Positions 25,030-33,400 of a stretch of 64,000 bases of DNA are shown one piece after another. This DNA comes from Paludifilum halophilum (GTDB lineage Bacteria; Bacillota; Bacilli; Thermoactinomycetales; DSM-45169): positions 124,001 to 188,000 of the forward strand of contig NZ_NOWF01000005.1 of assembly GCF_002245355.1 (NCBI RefSeq). Direction: 5' to 3'. The stretch's first letter is position 1; every line of letters begins with the position of its first letter. The position numbers and the translations under genes were made by a program. Under the pieces are notes generated by a model. That model did not search any database and had not been told where the DNA came from. It worked only from the letters and a program-made list of their open reading frames with translations.

Positions 25030-25118
25030 CTGCAGGGAACAGAGTCAAGCGGTGCCCACAGGATGACGGCGCTCATTCCTGCAGGACGCGGGCCGGGGTC
25101 GGGACCGGTTGCCCGGCC
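25030..25118 (+). promoter_or_regulatory. Structured GC-rich leader upstream of gpsB
   Basis: Two strong hairpins stand in the 5' region of gpsB: CTGCAGG (25030-25036) with CCTGCAG (25078-25084), enclosing a further GC-rich helix, and GGCCGGG (25091-25097) with CCCGGCC (25112-25118). The class is unrecognised; it could be an mRNA leader or a separate small RNA. Confidence 0.4.
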
Positions 25119-25167
25119 GGGTTTATCGGAATTTGACCGAAAAACCATCGATGAGGGGGAGTTCACA

Positions 25168-25431
25168 ATGGAGCGTTTAACACCCAGGGATATCTTTAAC
25201 AAAGACTTCAAGACATCTCTACGCGGTTACGATGTAGACGAAGTGAACGAGTTCCTCGATATCGTGATCAAGAACTTTGAAGATTTGCTCGAAGAAAACC
25301 AACAGTTGAAGGAAGAGATGAAAAAAACAAACCGGGGACAGCGGTCTACATCTCCCGGTTCCCAATCTGATGCCGCGATTCACGACATTCTGCGCCGTTT
25401 GGAACGCCTGGAGCAGATGATGGGGCAGTAA
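25168..25431 (+). CDS. gpsB: Cell-division coordinator GpsB (DivIVA-like)
   Basis: Adaptor that links PBPs, MreC and division proteins in Firmicutes. The N-terminal DivIVA-like dimerisation domain is intact: the TPRDIFNKDFKTSLRGYDVDEVNEFLD block contains the groove residues that bind PBP tails. A coiled coil runs to about residue 55, then a Ser/Gln linker and the C-terminal trimerising helix (IHDILRRLERLEQMM). At 87 residues the size is usual. The ATG at 25168 follows GAGGGGGAG; the frame is open to 25063 but the extension is Gly/Pro/Arg-rich and overlaps the predicted leader hairpins. Confidence 0.94.
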   Translation: MERLTPRDIFNKDFKTSLRGYDVDEVNEFLDIVIKNFEDLLEENQQLKEEMKKTNRGQRSTSPGSQSDAAIHDILRRLERLEQMMGQ

Positions 25432-25476
25432 AATATGAAACCGTGCGCGTGGGTGAACGTATTTTTACACCCAGTA

Positions 25477-26418
25477 TCATCGCAGATGGTTACGGTTTTC
25501 GTCATCGAAAATTTCTGTTCCGTGATAGCGGCTTCCGCCGCAAAATTCTTCACAGTAAGGTTTGTCGGTCATTCGATTGACTCTGACCGGATTTCCCGTG
25601 TTGGGTGAATGGATAAAGCGGTCTTCGCCAATATACATGCCGACATGGTGGATCCTTCCCCGTCCCTGTTCATGGGCGAAAAACACCAGGTCACCGGGCT
25701 CCAACCCTTGTCTGGATACTTTTGTTCCATAACGGGCCTGAATGTCTGCATCCCGGGGAATTCGGATTCCGCCAGCTTCGAAGATGCGGTACATGAACCC
25801 GGAGCAGTCAAACCCCCGAGAGGACATGCCCGCCCATAGATAAGGAAGCCCCAGAAAGCGCCTGGCATTGGCGATTCGTTGGAGTCCGCCGCTGATAGGA
25901 AGTTGCCGAGCAATGGTGACATCTTTGAGGGGAACTCGACCGGTATTGCTGTCGGGAAGGAGTACAATAGCTTTTCCATCGCTTTCCCCGACCCGGGGGA
26001 GTTTGGTCATGAAACTGATGTTCAGGGATTTATTTTCACCTTCCGGATTCAGTCGGGTCTCGTCGGCTGTGACATAGGCCAGGGGTTTTTCTTCCCAGGC
26101 TCGGTGATATTGCGGGTCGAATGTAAGTTGATTGGCCGGAATCCAGCCGGGATAACCCCGTCCATCCTTGGGAGTGTACTGATCCGGAATGACTCCTTTA
26201 ACCCAACCGTTCACCTCTTTCATAACGATGACCGGTTCGCCGTACAATAACTGAGACTCCAAACGGCCTACGAGGTCCTTCCGTTCCTCCAGACTCATTC
26301 CGTGGAGCCATTGCTCCCAATCGGGCGAATCGGAAAGAGAAGGCCGGTCCACTTCCCGGACTTGGTTCGGTTGCCTCCAAACATTGGCTACGGGAACACG
26401 AATGTAGCGTATGTTCAT
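25477..26418 (-). CDS. NlpC/P60 endopeptidase with SH3 domains (YkfC-like)
   Basis: Cysteine peptidase acting on murein peptides. Residues about 1-180 hold SH3-like domains; the NlpC/P60 domain (about 190-305) shows the catalytic cysteine in RGFDCSGFMYRIF, the histidine in IHHVGMYIG and a third polar residue in FIHSPN. The domain order and 313-residue size match gamma-D-glutamyl-L-diamino acid endopeptidases such as Bacillus YkfC, which act on recycled peptides in the cytoplasm. No signal peptide is visible, which fits that role. AAAGGAGG precedes the ATG by 6 bases. It stands alone rather than in a ykf operon. Confidence 0.9.
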   Translation of the reverse strand: MNIRYIRVPVANVWRQPNQVREVDRPSLSDSPDWEQWLHGMSLEERKDLVGRLESQLLYGEPVIVMKEVNGWVKGVIPDQYTPKDGRGYPGWIPANQLTFDPQYHRAWEEKPLAYVTADETRLNPEGENKSLNISFMTKLPRVGESDGKAIVLLPDSNTGRVPLKDVTIARQLPISGGLQRIANARRFLGLPYLWAGMSSRGFDCSGFMYRIFEAGGIRIPRDADIQARYGTKVSRQGLEPGDLVFFAHEQGRGRIHHVGMYIGEDRFIHSPNTGNPVRVNRMTDKPYCEEFCGGSRYHGTEIFDDENRNHLR

Positions 26419-26580
26419 AGGTATCCTCCTTTGAGATCGCGGAGAACGGGGTTTTATCCGATTCTCGGCACATGGAAAAGTAAAGGGTTTCTTTTGATCG
26501 AAAATTTTCGGAGAGGTGACAAGTTTTCATCCTTCTCTTCTTCGAGATGAAACCGGCGGGATCCTTTTACCGTATGGCAC

Positions 26581-26619
26581 AAAGCAGCCGCCCCGTTTTT
26601 CGGGTGCGGCTGCTTTTTT
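26581..26619. terminator. Strong hairpin between the NlpC/P60 and YqaA genes
   Basis: AAAGCAGCCGC (26581-26591) pairs with GCGGCTGCTTT (26606-26616) and the inner CCCG/CGGG extends the stem. The long T run is on the plus strand; the minus-strand gene ending at 26626 would get only a short T tract. Confidence 0.7.
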
Positions 26620-26625
26620 GAAATC

Positions 26626-27219
26626 TTATTTCCGAACTGCGTTGGTCCGGGTTCGTTTGAACAGACGGTAGAGAAGATAGGCTACCAGGATGACACCTAC
26701 GACAATAACGGTAATCAGGCCAAAGTACTCGTCGATAAAGGATTCTGCGGCTTTCCCCAACCACATGATGAGCGCTGCCTCCAGAAAAAAGCGGCAACCT
26801 CTTCCGAGGAAGGACCATAAAAGAACTTCCCGGATTCTGATTTGGGATAACCCCGAGGCGATGGTAAACACTTTGTAAGGAATCGGGGTAAATCCAGCGA
26901 TGGCCAGCGTAAAGCCGCCAAACTGTTTAAAATAACCTTCCACTTTTTCAACGGTTTCCCGTTTAAAAAAGCGGATCATGACCGGCCGTCCCAGTTTATG
27001 GCCGATCCACCATCCCAGGATGGCGCCGAGAGTGGAAAAAGAAGTGGTTAAAAAGGCGTACCATAAAGCGAGTTCCGGTTGGGCAATTCCCAAAGGTAGC
27101 AAAACGAAGTCCGGGGGAATCGGGAAAAAGGAAGATTCTGTAAAAGACATGATAGCCAGTCCCCAGGAACCGTTTTCCAAGAACCATTCCACTAAAGCAT
27201 CCAACCACTGTGATAGCAT
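26626..27219 (-). CDS. YqaA family membrane protein (VTT/DedA superfamily)
   Basis: 197-residue membrane protein of the YqaA branch of the DedA/SNARE-associated (VTT) superfamily. TESSFFPIPPDFVLLPLG near the N-terminus, GAILGWWIGHKLG and the GFTPIPYKVFTIASG re-entrant loop are diagnostic; four or five helices are visible. Members probably move phospholipids or undecaprenyl phosphate across the membrane, but YqaA itself is uncharacterised. AGGGAGGAC precedes the ATG by 9 bases. This is the second VTT-superfamily protein in the window, beside the DedA gene at 13.4 kb. Confidence 0.87.
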   Translation of the reverse strand: MLSQWLDALVEWFLENGSWGLAIMSFTESSFFPIPPDFVLLPLGIAQPELALWYAFLTTSFSTLGAILGWWIGHKLGRPVMIRFFKRETVEKVEGYFKQFGGFTLAIAGFTPIPYKVFTIASGLSQIRIREVLLWSFLGRGCRFFLEAALIMWLGKAAESFIDEYFGLITVIVVGVILVAYLLYRLFKRTRTNAVRK

Positions 27220-27388
27220 CTTGTTAAGGTCCTCCCTGTATTCGTGACTTTATCATCTTAGCATGGTCTTGATTTAAGAAACAAGCGTCCATTTTTCGAA
27301 TTTAAAACCGCTGTATCAAACTGTCAAAATACCCGTTGCCGCCCTGTACATACTAAAAATAAATCGGACAGGGAGGAGGGATTTTCCC

Positions 27389-27943
27389 TTGGCTCATAAA
27401 AACGACCGACAGCGGAAAAACGGCGGTCCGGAAGAGGCGTTCCGCCCGGCTAGGGATATGGAAGCCGCCGAAGAATACCCCGCCGCGGACGAAGTGGAAT
27501 TGGATCAGGATTTTCGACCTGCGGATGAAGTGGATTTTGCGGGAGGAGCGGGCGATGCGGAGCTCGACTTTCAGGAGCCGTTAAACCGCCGTGATGATCA
27601 GATAGGGGCGGATGACGTGAGAGCCCCCCGCGATAAAAATGAAGATGTGGAAGCGGCAGGTGAGGTTACGCCGATCGGTCCCAGGGTGGACTTTGGTCGG
27701 GAGCGGGATGAAAACCGCGAAGCCGGAGAGGATGCCAGAACAGAAGGAAATGGAATTGGAACGATCAGTATCATCTTATCGATCCTCGCTTTCTTTGTCG
27801 TTCCGTTTTTGCTGGGTTCCGCCGGAATTGTTCTCGGTATCATCAGCGCCCGCCGGGGAAGCCGATTAGGCTGGTGGGCGGTCGGAATCGGTGCTGTCGC
27901 CGTGATTCTGACAGCTTTTATCGCACCGATCGCCGGGTTTTAA
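27389..27943 (+). CDS. Acidic protein with C-terminal DUF4190-like membrane hairpin
   Basis: 184 residues. The first ~120 are very acidic and low in complexity with repeated EVEL/DFRPADEVD-like segments, probably disordered. The last ~60 form two membrane helices with small-residue packing (GTISIILSILAFFVVPFLLG and GIVLGIISARRGSR), as in DUF4190 proteins. Function is unknown. The start is TTG, eight bases after GGGAGGAGGG. It is convergent with selB, from which it is separated by a shared terminator. Confidence 0.72.
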   Translation: MAHKNDRQRKNGGPEEAFRPARDMEAAEEYPAADEVELDQDFRPADEVDFAGGAGDAELDFQEPLNRRDDQIGADDVRAPRDKNEDVEAAGEVTPIGPRVDFGRERDENREAGEDARTEGNGIGTISIILSILAFFVVPFLLGSAGIVLGIISARRGSRLGWWAVGIGAVAVILTAFIAPIAGF

Positions 27944-27952
27944 AGCGGATAA

Positions 27953-27992
27953 AAAAGGGAGGCCTCCTTTCGAGGATCGCCTCCCCTTTTTT
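27953..27992. terminator. Bidirectional terminator between convergent genes
   Basis: AAAGGGAGGC pairs with the GCCTCCC region, flanked by A-rich and TTTTTT tracts. It ends the DUF4190-like gene and selB. Confidence 0.8.
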
Positions 27993-29892
27993 ATTCACTG
28001 GCCAAAACCCGTTCGTTATTCCGCCGCCGGGTGATCCCGCGATTATCCATAGTTTCCAGCAAAGGTACCAGGTATTTCCGGGACAACGAGAATAGCTGTT
28101 TTGCTTCCTGCATCGCAAGGGATCCCCGTTCCCGGATCCATGCCTCGACTTTTTCCACGGCTTTGTCAAAGGGAATCCGATGGACCAGCAAGTGATCGGT
28201 CAAAGGAATGAGGTCGCCGGTCCGTATCAGGTACAAACGTAAATCTTCGCGGATCGATTCGGGCAAGTCCGCCTCTTTCAGATGTTTTTCCCACTCTGAA
28301 GGAGTCAGTCCTTCTCCGGCGATTTGTTGAACCATGGTTTCCACCTTGTCCGCCCACGGATCCGGGATCGACGGCCGATGAGCGACAAGGGCGACGGTGT
28401 CTTCTTCCCGGCGCAACACGTGCCTTTCTTCCCAGTAATCCAGAAGGAGAGAGATCTGTTTAGCCGACTGGCGGGGTAAAAAACGCGAGCCCCACTCCGC
28501 TTTGGGAAGGCCGGGACGCATGGAATGTTCCCGATGGTATTTCTCCAGGCTTTCTTGAAACAATTTCTCTTTTTGTTCCAGAGCCGCCTTGGATGCGTAG
28601 CTGTCGTCGAAGCGCACGGCTCTTTTTTCCTCGACCAACTTCTTCAACTCGGTAAACAAATCAGCCTCCGATTCTCCCAATGAGCGGGCTAATTCCACAG
28701 CCGTCTGCAACAAATTTTCCGTTTCCAGAGAATCCAGGATACGTTCGGGAAGATCGGCTGTCGCCCGGCGGCGGATGGCCTCGGCGGCATTCGGGTGGAC
28801 TTTGTGTTTCGCGGCGTAGGGGGTGACGACTTCACCGCCGCCGATGGTGGCGATGGGGGTCGGCCGCCGCAGGATAAACCGGTCGTCACGACCTGCCACG
28901 ACCGGTTTCCACAGGTGAAGGCTGGCGTAGATCTCCTCACCGGCCGCCCACTCTTTCCGGTCATAGAGGATCAGATCGGCCAGAACCTCTGCTGTGCCGA
29001 TCAGGACTTTGACTGTGCTTCGCTGTTTGAGGGAGAAGGTTAATTGCGGCAGGGAAACCGCCCGGATATCCATTCGGCGCGTTGCCTTCCAAGCCCCTTC
29101 TTGAACCAGGGTTTGCCCCCGGGATGGGAATGCCTTGTCGGACATGGTCAGGTTGAGAGCCGCTCGTTGTCCGGCATGAACAACGTCGACGGTTTGTCCG
29201 TGTACTTGAGCTTGCCGCACCTTGACTTTCATTTCCGATGGCAGGATGATCAATTCCGAACTAACTCCCGCTTTTCCGGAATGCACCGTTCCGGTGACCA
29301 CCGTTCCAGCGCCTTTGACCGTGAAGGAACGATCCACCGGCAAGCGGAAAGGTCCATGGTCCCGGCGGGGAGGAAGGCGGGGAATACGATGGTCGATTTC
29401 GGTCTTCAATGTCTCGATTCCCTGACCGGTGGTGGAGGAGACGCTTAAGATCGGTGCATCTTCTAAAAAAGTGCCGTGAGTCGTTTCCCGGATATCCTCT
29501 TCAATCAGGGGAAGCAGTTCCGGATCCGCCCGATCGATTTTGGTCAGCACGACCAGACCCGCTTTCACTCCCAACAAATTGAGAATGGAGAGGTGCTCCC
29601 GTGTCTGTGGCATCACGCCATCGTCTGCCGCGACCACCAACAATACGTAATCGATACCCGCCACCCCGGATACCATTTGTCGAATAAACCGTTCATGGCC
29701 TGGGACGTCGATGACCGATGCCTGCAATCCGGAGGGGAGTTTGAGAGGAGCGAAACCGGGTTCAATGGAAATACTCCGTTTTTTCTCCTCTGTAAGCCGA
29801 TCGGTATCGACACCGGTCAGGGCCTGGGTCAGCATGGTTTTTCCGTGATCGATATGACCCGCGGTTCCCAGAATGTAATTTTGATCGGTCAA
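27991..29892 (-). CDS. selB: Selenocysteine-specific elongation factor SelB
   Basis: GTPase that brings Sec-tRNA(Sec) to the ribosome at UGA codons with a SECIS hairpin. The G domain has [11 protein letters not shown] (G1), DVPGHERF (G3) and LTKIDRAD (G4), followed by EF-Tu-like domains 2 and 3 and a 4A-like domain, and then the C-terminal tandem winged helices (about residues 380-630) that grip SECIS RNA. The TTG at 29892 is preferred: GAAAGGTGG lies 8 bases upstream, while a GTG at 29904 overlaps that box. selC, selA and selD lie within the next 10 kb, giving a complete decoding set. Sec use is uncommon among Bacillales. Confidence 0.95.
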   Translation of the reverse strand: MTDQNYILGTAGHIDHGKTMLTQALTGVDTDRLTEEKKRSISIEPGFAPLKLPSGLQASVIDVPGHERFIRQMVSGVAGIDYVLLVVAADDGVMPQTREHLSILNLLGVKAGLVVLTKIDRADPELLPLIEEDIRETTHGTFLEDAPILSVSSTTGQGIETLKTEIDHRIPRLPPRRDHGPFRLPVDRSFTVKGAGTVVTGTVHSGKAGVSSELIILPSEMKVKVRQAQVHGQTVDVVHAGQRAALNLTMSDKAFPSRGQTLVQEGAWKATRRMDIRAVSLPQLTFSLKQRSTVKVLIGTAEVLADLILYDRKEWAAGEEIYASLHLWKPVVAGRDDRFILRRPTPIATIGGGEVVTPYAAKHKVHPNAAEAIRRRATADLPERILDSLETENLLQTAVELARSLGESEADLFTELKKLVEEKRAVRFDDSYASKAALEQKEKLFQESLEKYHREHSMRPGLPKAEWGSRFLPRQSAKQISLLLDYWEERHVLRREEDTVALVAHRPSIPDPWADKVETMVQQIAGEGLTPSEWEKHLKEADLPESIREDLRLYLIRTGDLIPLTDHLLVHRIPFDKAVEKVEAWIRERGSLAMQEAKQLFSLSRKYLVPLLETMDNRGITRRRNNERVLASE

Positions 29893-30011
29893 ACCGGCAT
29901 CCACCTTTCTAGATTCAATCGATTTTCCTTTTCAACGGTTGTGTTTATTGTACTCGGATGGTACCAGGCGGAACAAGCAAAGGTTTTTTTCAAAAAAATA
30001 AACAAGGGGTC

Positions 30012-30040
30012 TTGTCTTCCGCCCACCCCCGTGCTATAAT
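30012..30040 (+). promoter_or_regulatory. Promoter of the tRNA-Gly gene
   Basis: TTGTCT (30012-30017) and TATAAT (30035-30040) are 17 bases apart and lie 21 bases upstream of the tRNA. Confidence 0.75.
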
Positions 30041-30061
30041 TAAATATGTCGTCGCCGCCGT

Positions 30062-30135
30062 GCGGATGTAGTTCAATGGCAGAACACCAGCTTCCCAAGC
30101 TGGTAACGCGGGTTCGATTCCCGTCATCCGCTCCA
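30062..30135 (+). tRNA. tRNA-Gly (anticodon CCC)
   Basis: Acceptor GCGGATG pairs with CATCCGC, the anticodon arm is CCAGC-TTCCCAA-GCTGG, and the T arm contains GGTTCGATTCC. The loop places CCC at positions 34-36. CCA is encoded at 30133-30135. A terminator follows directly, so it is a single-gene transcript. Confidence 0.95.
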
Positions 30136-30140
30136 AACCG

Positions 30141-30173
30141 AGGCCGTTACACTTTTGTGTAACGGCCTTTTTT
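30141..30173 (+). terminator. Terminator of the tRNA-Gly transcript
   Basis: A 12-bp perfect stem, AGGCCGTTACAC (30141-30152) with GTGTAACGGCCT (30157-30168), a 4-base loop and a TTTTTT tail. Confidence 0.93.
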
Positions 30174-30258
30174 CTTTCTGAAGCGGAATCTTTTCTAGAC
30201 AAAGGATGTAGAATTACGGAAAATTGAAATGACTATATAAGAAGGAGGGGATGATGGA

Positions 30259-30888
30259 TTGACACGCGAGGAGTATGTACGCCAGTGGTTTGCGCGGGAA
30301 GACGAACGGCTTTCGTCGATTTCCGAGGGATTATCGGAGCGGGGAATGCCCCAGATCTCCGTTCCGCCTCAGGTGGGTCAGATGTTGCATATGCTCGTGA
30401 AAATATCCGGAGCGCACAATGTCCTGGAGATCGGAGGCCTCGGGGGTTACAGCGCGATTTGGATGGCACGAGCGCTGCCGGCGGATGGACGCCTTCTTTC
30501 CTTGGAAGTCAACCCGGATCATGCTGCTTTTGCAGAGGAAAATGTAAAAAAGGCGGGACTGTCCAGCCGGATTCGCTACCGAGTGGGGGATGCCCTGGAC
30601 AGTTTAGAATCCTTGGAAACAGAAGGTAAGCAATTTGAATTTTTCTTTATCGATGCCGATAAGGAAAGCTACCCGGTTTATCTGGAGAAGGTGATCCACC
30701 TGTCCTCTCCGGGGGCGATCATTGCTTTGGATAATATGTTTTTTCACGATCGCATCTTTGATGAAGAAAACAGAGAGGATGCCGTCGAGGGAATCCGCCG
30801 GACCAATAAACGGTTGGCGGAGGATCATCGCTTGGACGCCACTTTGTTAACCATCGGGGACGGTTTGGCTGTCGCCCGCGTGAAGTGA
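30259..30888 (+). CDS. SAM-dependent O-methyltransferase (YrrM-like)
   Basis: Class I methyltransferase of the catechol-O-methyltransferase-like bacterial group. Motif I is VLEIGGLGGYSAIWMA, the acidic end of strand 2 is LLSLEVNPDHA, and FFFIDADKESY then ALDNMFFHDRI supply the metal-binding aspartates (D in FIDAD and DN). Length is 209 residues. In Bacillus the relative YrrM (TrmR) methylates 5-hydroxyuridine at the wobble base of tRNAs, a possible role here. The start is TTG after GAAGGAGGGG with 8-base spacing; an ATG at 30251 stops after three codons. Confidence 0.88.
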   Translation: MTREEYVRQWFAREDERLSSISEGLSERGMPQISVPPQVGQMLHMLVKISGAHNVLEIGGLGGYSAIWMARALPADGRLLSLEVNPDHAAFAEENVKKAGLSSRIRYRVGDALDSLESLETEGKQFEFFFIDADKESYPVYLEKVIHLSSPGAIIALDNMFFHDRIFDEENREDAVEGIRRTNKRLAEDHRLDATLLTIGDGLAVARVK

Positions 30889-30908
30889 AACGAGTGACCC
30901 CGCAAAAA

Positions 30909-30936
30909 CCGGCCCCCGTCCTGGACCGGCGGGGGT
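30909..30936. terminator. GC-rich hairpin between convergent genes
   Basis: CCGG/CCCCC repeats allow a strong stem between the O-methyltransferase gene and the minus-strand PGPGW gene; AAAAA on the left gives a T tract for the minus-strand transcript. Confidence 0.55.
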
Positions 30937-31194
30937 TTATCGGTCATCGGGCAGAAGTCGTCCCCATTTGGGATGCTTCCTCCATTTGTTGATGCGTTTG
31001 GATAAGTTGGGAAAGCGATTCTCCAGCTTGTGCAAGACTTTCGTGGCCCAAGGGGACGTTTTGGAAAGAATCAGTAAGCCGATGAAGAGAAATAGAATTC
31101 CGTGTAAGAGCGGCAGGCAAATGCCGGCAATGCCCAGCAGGATGAAGAACCACCCGACGATTTGACCGCCGAGTCGCTTTAGATGTTTGCTCAT
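30937..31194 (-). CDS. PGPGW-type small transmembrane protein
   Basis: 85-residue protein with two hydrophobic helices (about residues 10-27 and 30-45) joined by a tight turn, then a basic amphipathic tail. The residues around GIAGICLPLLHGILFLFIGL resemble the putative transmembrane PGPGW family, though the eponymous motif is diverged. Function is unknown. AAAGGAGAAG lies about 14 bases before the ATG, which is long. It is convergent with the O-methyltransferase gene. Confidence 0.65.
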   Translation of the reverse strand: MSKHLKRLGGQIVGWFFILLGIAGICLPLLHGILFLFIGLLILSKTSPWATKVLHKLENRFPNLSKRINKWRKHPKWGRLLPDDR

Positions 31195-31559
31195 AGAAGG
31201 ACATCTTCTCCTTTGATCGGTGACCGTAACGATATTTTTGATCCGGCCTTTGCCTCAAACATTCCATTCATGCGAAGAGCTAATCGGTAAAATGGACTCT
31301 TTTTCGAATGAAGCGGTCTTTTGGCTTTTTGGTTTCTCTCTTTTCTTATAGAATACTATAAACGTAGACAGATGCAATAGATCTGAAATCATCTGTAGAT
31401 CCATATTCAGGTGCCGGGGGGTCGGTTCGTACCTACGACATGGGCTTGCCACCATCCGTTCAAATTTTTGCAACCTTCCGTTGACGGTGCTTTTGGTGTC
31501 GGATAGGATGAAATTAGTGCCCTCCTGTTCAAAAGAGAGGAGGCCGTATACCCTAAAAA
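31195..31559 (+). other. Long intergenic region upstream of fadH
   Basis: No convincing gene. A 72-codon minus-strand frame (31255-31473) has no RBS of note and unusual composition. An imperfect hairpin CCCTCCT...AGGAGG lies around 31520-31543, next to a TATACCCTA sequence that may be the fadH -10 region. Confidence 0.4.
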
Positions 31560-31577
31560 TGAATGGCTATTCATTCA
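31560..31577 (+). promoter_or_regulatory. FadR (TetR-type) operator upstream of fadH
   Basis: TGAATGGCTATTCATTCA differs from the published Bacillus FadR box TGAATGAMTANTCATTCA at one position. It lies 43 bases before fadH, just downstream of the probable promoter, so it should let acyl-CoA derepress the gene. No fadR gene is in this window. Confidence 0.85.
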
Positions 31578-31619
31578 TTAAGTGAAACGTTTTCAACGAA
31601 ATAGAAGGAGTGTGAAAGA

Positions 31620-32387
31620 ATGAAGGGTAAAACCGTGATTGTCACCGGAGGATCCAACGGCATGGGTAAAGCGATGGCTACCCGCTTCTGCCGGGACGGG
31701 GCCGATGTGGTCATTTCCGGCCGGGACCCGGAGAAACTGGAACAGACGAAAAGGGAGATGGAAGCTCTGGAGGGGCGGGTATTGACTGTGCCGATGGACG
31801 TGCGCCGGCCGGATCAGGTGCAGGAAATGGTGGAACAGGCGAGAGAAGCTTTTGGACCGGTGGATTTTCTGGTGAACAATGCGGCGGGCAATTTTGTGGT
31901 TCCTTCCGAGGATCTTTCCGATAAAGGATGGCATGCCGTCATCGATATTGTCCTCCATGGGACCTGGTACTGCACCCGTGCGGTGGCCAAGGACTGGATT
32001 GCCGAGAAAAAGAAGGGGTCCATTATTAATATTGTCGCCACTTATGCTTGGACCGGTGCCGCCGGGGTGGTTCACTCCGCCTCCGCCAAGGCGGGAGTTC
32101 TGGCGATGAGTAAGTCTTTGGCGGTGGAATGGGGGAGCAAATACGGAATCCGCATCAATTGTATCGCTCCGGGTCCCATCGAAAACACCGGCGGCACAGA
32201 TAAACTGATCCTGAACGATTCTATGCATGAACGGGTGCTCTCCACCATTCCCGCCGGCCGATTCGGTCGCTTGGAGGAGATCGCCGGGACGGCGGCTTTT
32301 CTCTTTTCTCCGGAAGCGGATTATATCAACGGGGAGTGTCTGACCGTGGACGGCGGACAGTGGATGTCCGGCGGCCGATTTTTGTAA
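31620..32387 (+). CDS. fadH: 2,4-dienoyl-CoA reductase (SDR family)
   Basis: Short-chain dehydrogenase that reduces 2,4-dienoyl-CoA intermediates during beta-oxidation of unsaturated fatty acids (YkuF/FadH of Bacillus). The NADPH loop is TGGSNGMGKAMA, then LVNNAAGNFVVPSEDLS, which is characteristic of dienoyl-CoA reductases; the SAKAG stretch carries the catalytic lysine and the usual tyrosine position is replaced as in this subfamily. CIAPGPIENTGGTDKL is also typical. The length of 255 residues is normal. A near-consensus FadR box upstream supports the assignment and predicts fatty-acid control. Confidence 0.92.
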   Translation: MKGKTVIVTGGSNGMGKAMATRFCRDGADVVISGRDPEKLEQTKREMEALEGRVLTVPMDVRRPDQVQEMVEQAREAFGPVDFLVNNAAGNFVVPSEDLSDKGWHAVIDIVLHGTWYCTRAVAKDWIAEKKKGSIINIVATYAWTGAAGVVHSASAKAGVLAMSKSLAVEWGSKYGIRINCIAPGPIENTGGTDKLILNDSMHERVLSTIPAGRFGRLEEIAGTAAFLFSPEADYINGECLTVDGGQWMSGGRFL

Positions 32388-32451
32388 AAAAGAGGACCTT
32401 ATGATCTTTGGAGAGTGAATCCCTCAGCTTGATAAGGGGATAGGAGTGTGT

Positions 32452-32489
32452 GTCGGCCGAGGGGGTTAGCTTCCTCGGCCGACGATTTT
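32452..32489 (+). terminator. Terminator after fadH
   Basis: GTCGGCCGAGG (32452-32462) pairs with CCTCGGCCGAC (32473-32483), followed by GATTTT. Confidence 0.82.
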
Positions 32490-32502
32490 CTGGACGGTTG
32501 CC

Positions 32503-32531
32503 TTTACAAACTTGTGTTCCTTGGTTAAACT
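32503..32531 (+). promoter_or_regulatory. Likely promoter of selC
   Basis: TTTACA (32503-32508) and TAAACT (32526-32531) are 17 bases apart and 55 bases upstream of tRNA-Sec. Confidence 0.5.
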
Positions 32532-32585
32532 GCAGTTAGTTGCTCTTTAAAAGCAGTCAAGATATCATAAAACCGTTTGGACTGT

Positions 32586-32682
32586 GGGAGCGGATGGGGT
32601 ACTGGTGTCCCCCCCGGTCTTCAAAACCGTGCGGGAGGCGCGTGCCGTCTCCGGTGGGTTCGATTCCCACACGTTCCCGCCA
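32586..32682 (+). tRNA. selC: tRNA-Sec (anticodon TCA)
   Basis: A 97-base tRNA with features peculiar to tRNA-Sec: an extended acceptor stem (GGGAGCG with CGTTCCC), a long D stem, a long variable arm and loop CTTCAAA with TCA at 32621-32623. The T arm is GTGGG-TTCGATT-CCCAC and CCA is encoded. It decodes in-frame UGA together with SelB, SelA and SelD, all encoded nearby. Confidence 0.95.
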
Positions 32683-32884
32683 AATCAAGCCCGACGATGG
32701 ATGATCCGGTGATTTTTCAATCGTTGGCGGGATTGAACGAATCCTCTTCGATGACTCCTTACACGGATGATTACGGTATCCCTGCAGGTAAAGGTGACTC
32801 ACACCATACCGAGTCCGTGTGTGAAAACGATCGGGGAGGTTTTCATATGCCGAAATACGAAGATGGGGGAAGGAGGAGCAAGTC

Positions 32885-33307
32885 ATGGAGAAGGAAACCG
32901 CGGACCAAAGGAAATATAGCAGTATTCGATTCGACACGCAGGATGAATCGGCGATCATGACCGATGTGTTGGAGACAGTCCCCTATGAATATCCGGGGAA
33001 GGACGTGGAAGTGGAGATTCCGACAGCGGAGTTTACCTCTGTCTGCCCCTGGTCCGGACTGCCGGATTTTGCAGAGATGAAAATCACGTTGATCCCGGAT
33101 CAACATCTGATTGAAATGAAATCCTTGAAATACTATTTGACATCCTACAGAAATGTGGGGATCTACCAGGAGCATGCGACCCGTCGGATTTTGGAGGAAT
33201 TGGTTCAAGTGGCTCAACCGAAATACATGAAAGTGGAGGCGCTCTGGAACCCCCGGGGAGGGCTGGGGACCCGTGTGGTAGCGGAGTATCCCGGCGAAGA
33301 ACACTGA
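32885..33307 (+). CDS. queF: NADPH-dependent 7-cyano-7-deazaguanine reductase QueF
   Basis: Reduces preQ0 to preQ1 in queuosine biosynthesis. The catalytic cysteine is in FTSVCPWSGLPDFA, the family signature lies in EMKSLKYYLTSYRN, and the T-fold ends with WNPRGGLGT. At 140 residues it is the short unimodular Bacillus-type enzyme. GGAAGGAGGAG precedes the ATG. No other queuosine genes and no preQ1 riboswitch are visible in the neighbourhood, so it is transcribed separately or reads through from the tRNA-Sec region. A small terminator follows. Confidence 0.95.
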   Translation: MEKETADQRKYSSIRFDTQDESAIMTDVLETVPYEYPGKDVEVEIPTAEFTSVCPWSGLPDFAEMKITLIPDQHLIEMKSLKYYLTSYRNVGIYQEHATRRILEELVQVAQPKYMKVEALWNPRGGLGTRVVAEYPGEEH

Positions 33308-33312
33308 TCTGT

Positions 33313-33336
33313 CGGGCTTATTGCCCGGCTTTTTTA
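33313..33336 (+). terminator. Terminator after queF
   Basis: CGGGC (33313-33317) pairs with GCCCG (33323-33327), followed by a run of T. Confidence 0.75.
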
Positions 33337-33400
33337 TTGCAGGGTAAAATTATCGATAGACTCAAAATCAACCGAACGAGGCGAGAGAGGGATCAGCTGT

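Noticed and set aside
25063-25167. N-terminal extension of GpsB from ATG 25063
   Set aside because: Gly/Pro/Arg-rich, inside predicted hairpins, and the normal GpsB start at 25168 has its own RBS.
32700-32884. preQ1 riboswitch before queF
   Set aside because: No preQ1 aptamer consensus (short pseudoknot with an A-rich tail) could be found.
32577-32960. 127-codon plus-strand frame across the tRNA-Sec gene and into queF
   Set aside because: It runs through the whole tRNA and overlaps queF in another frame; composition is not protein-like.
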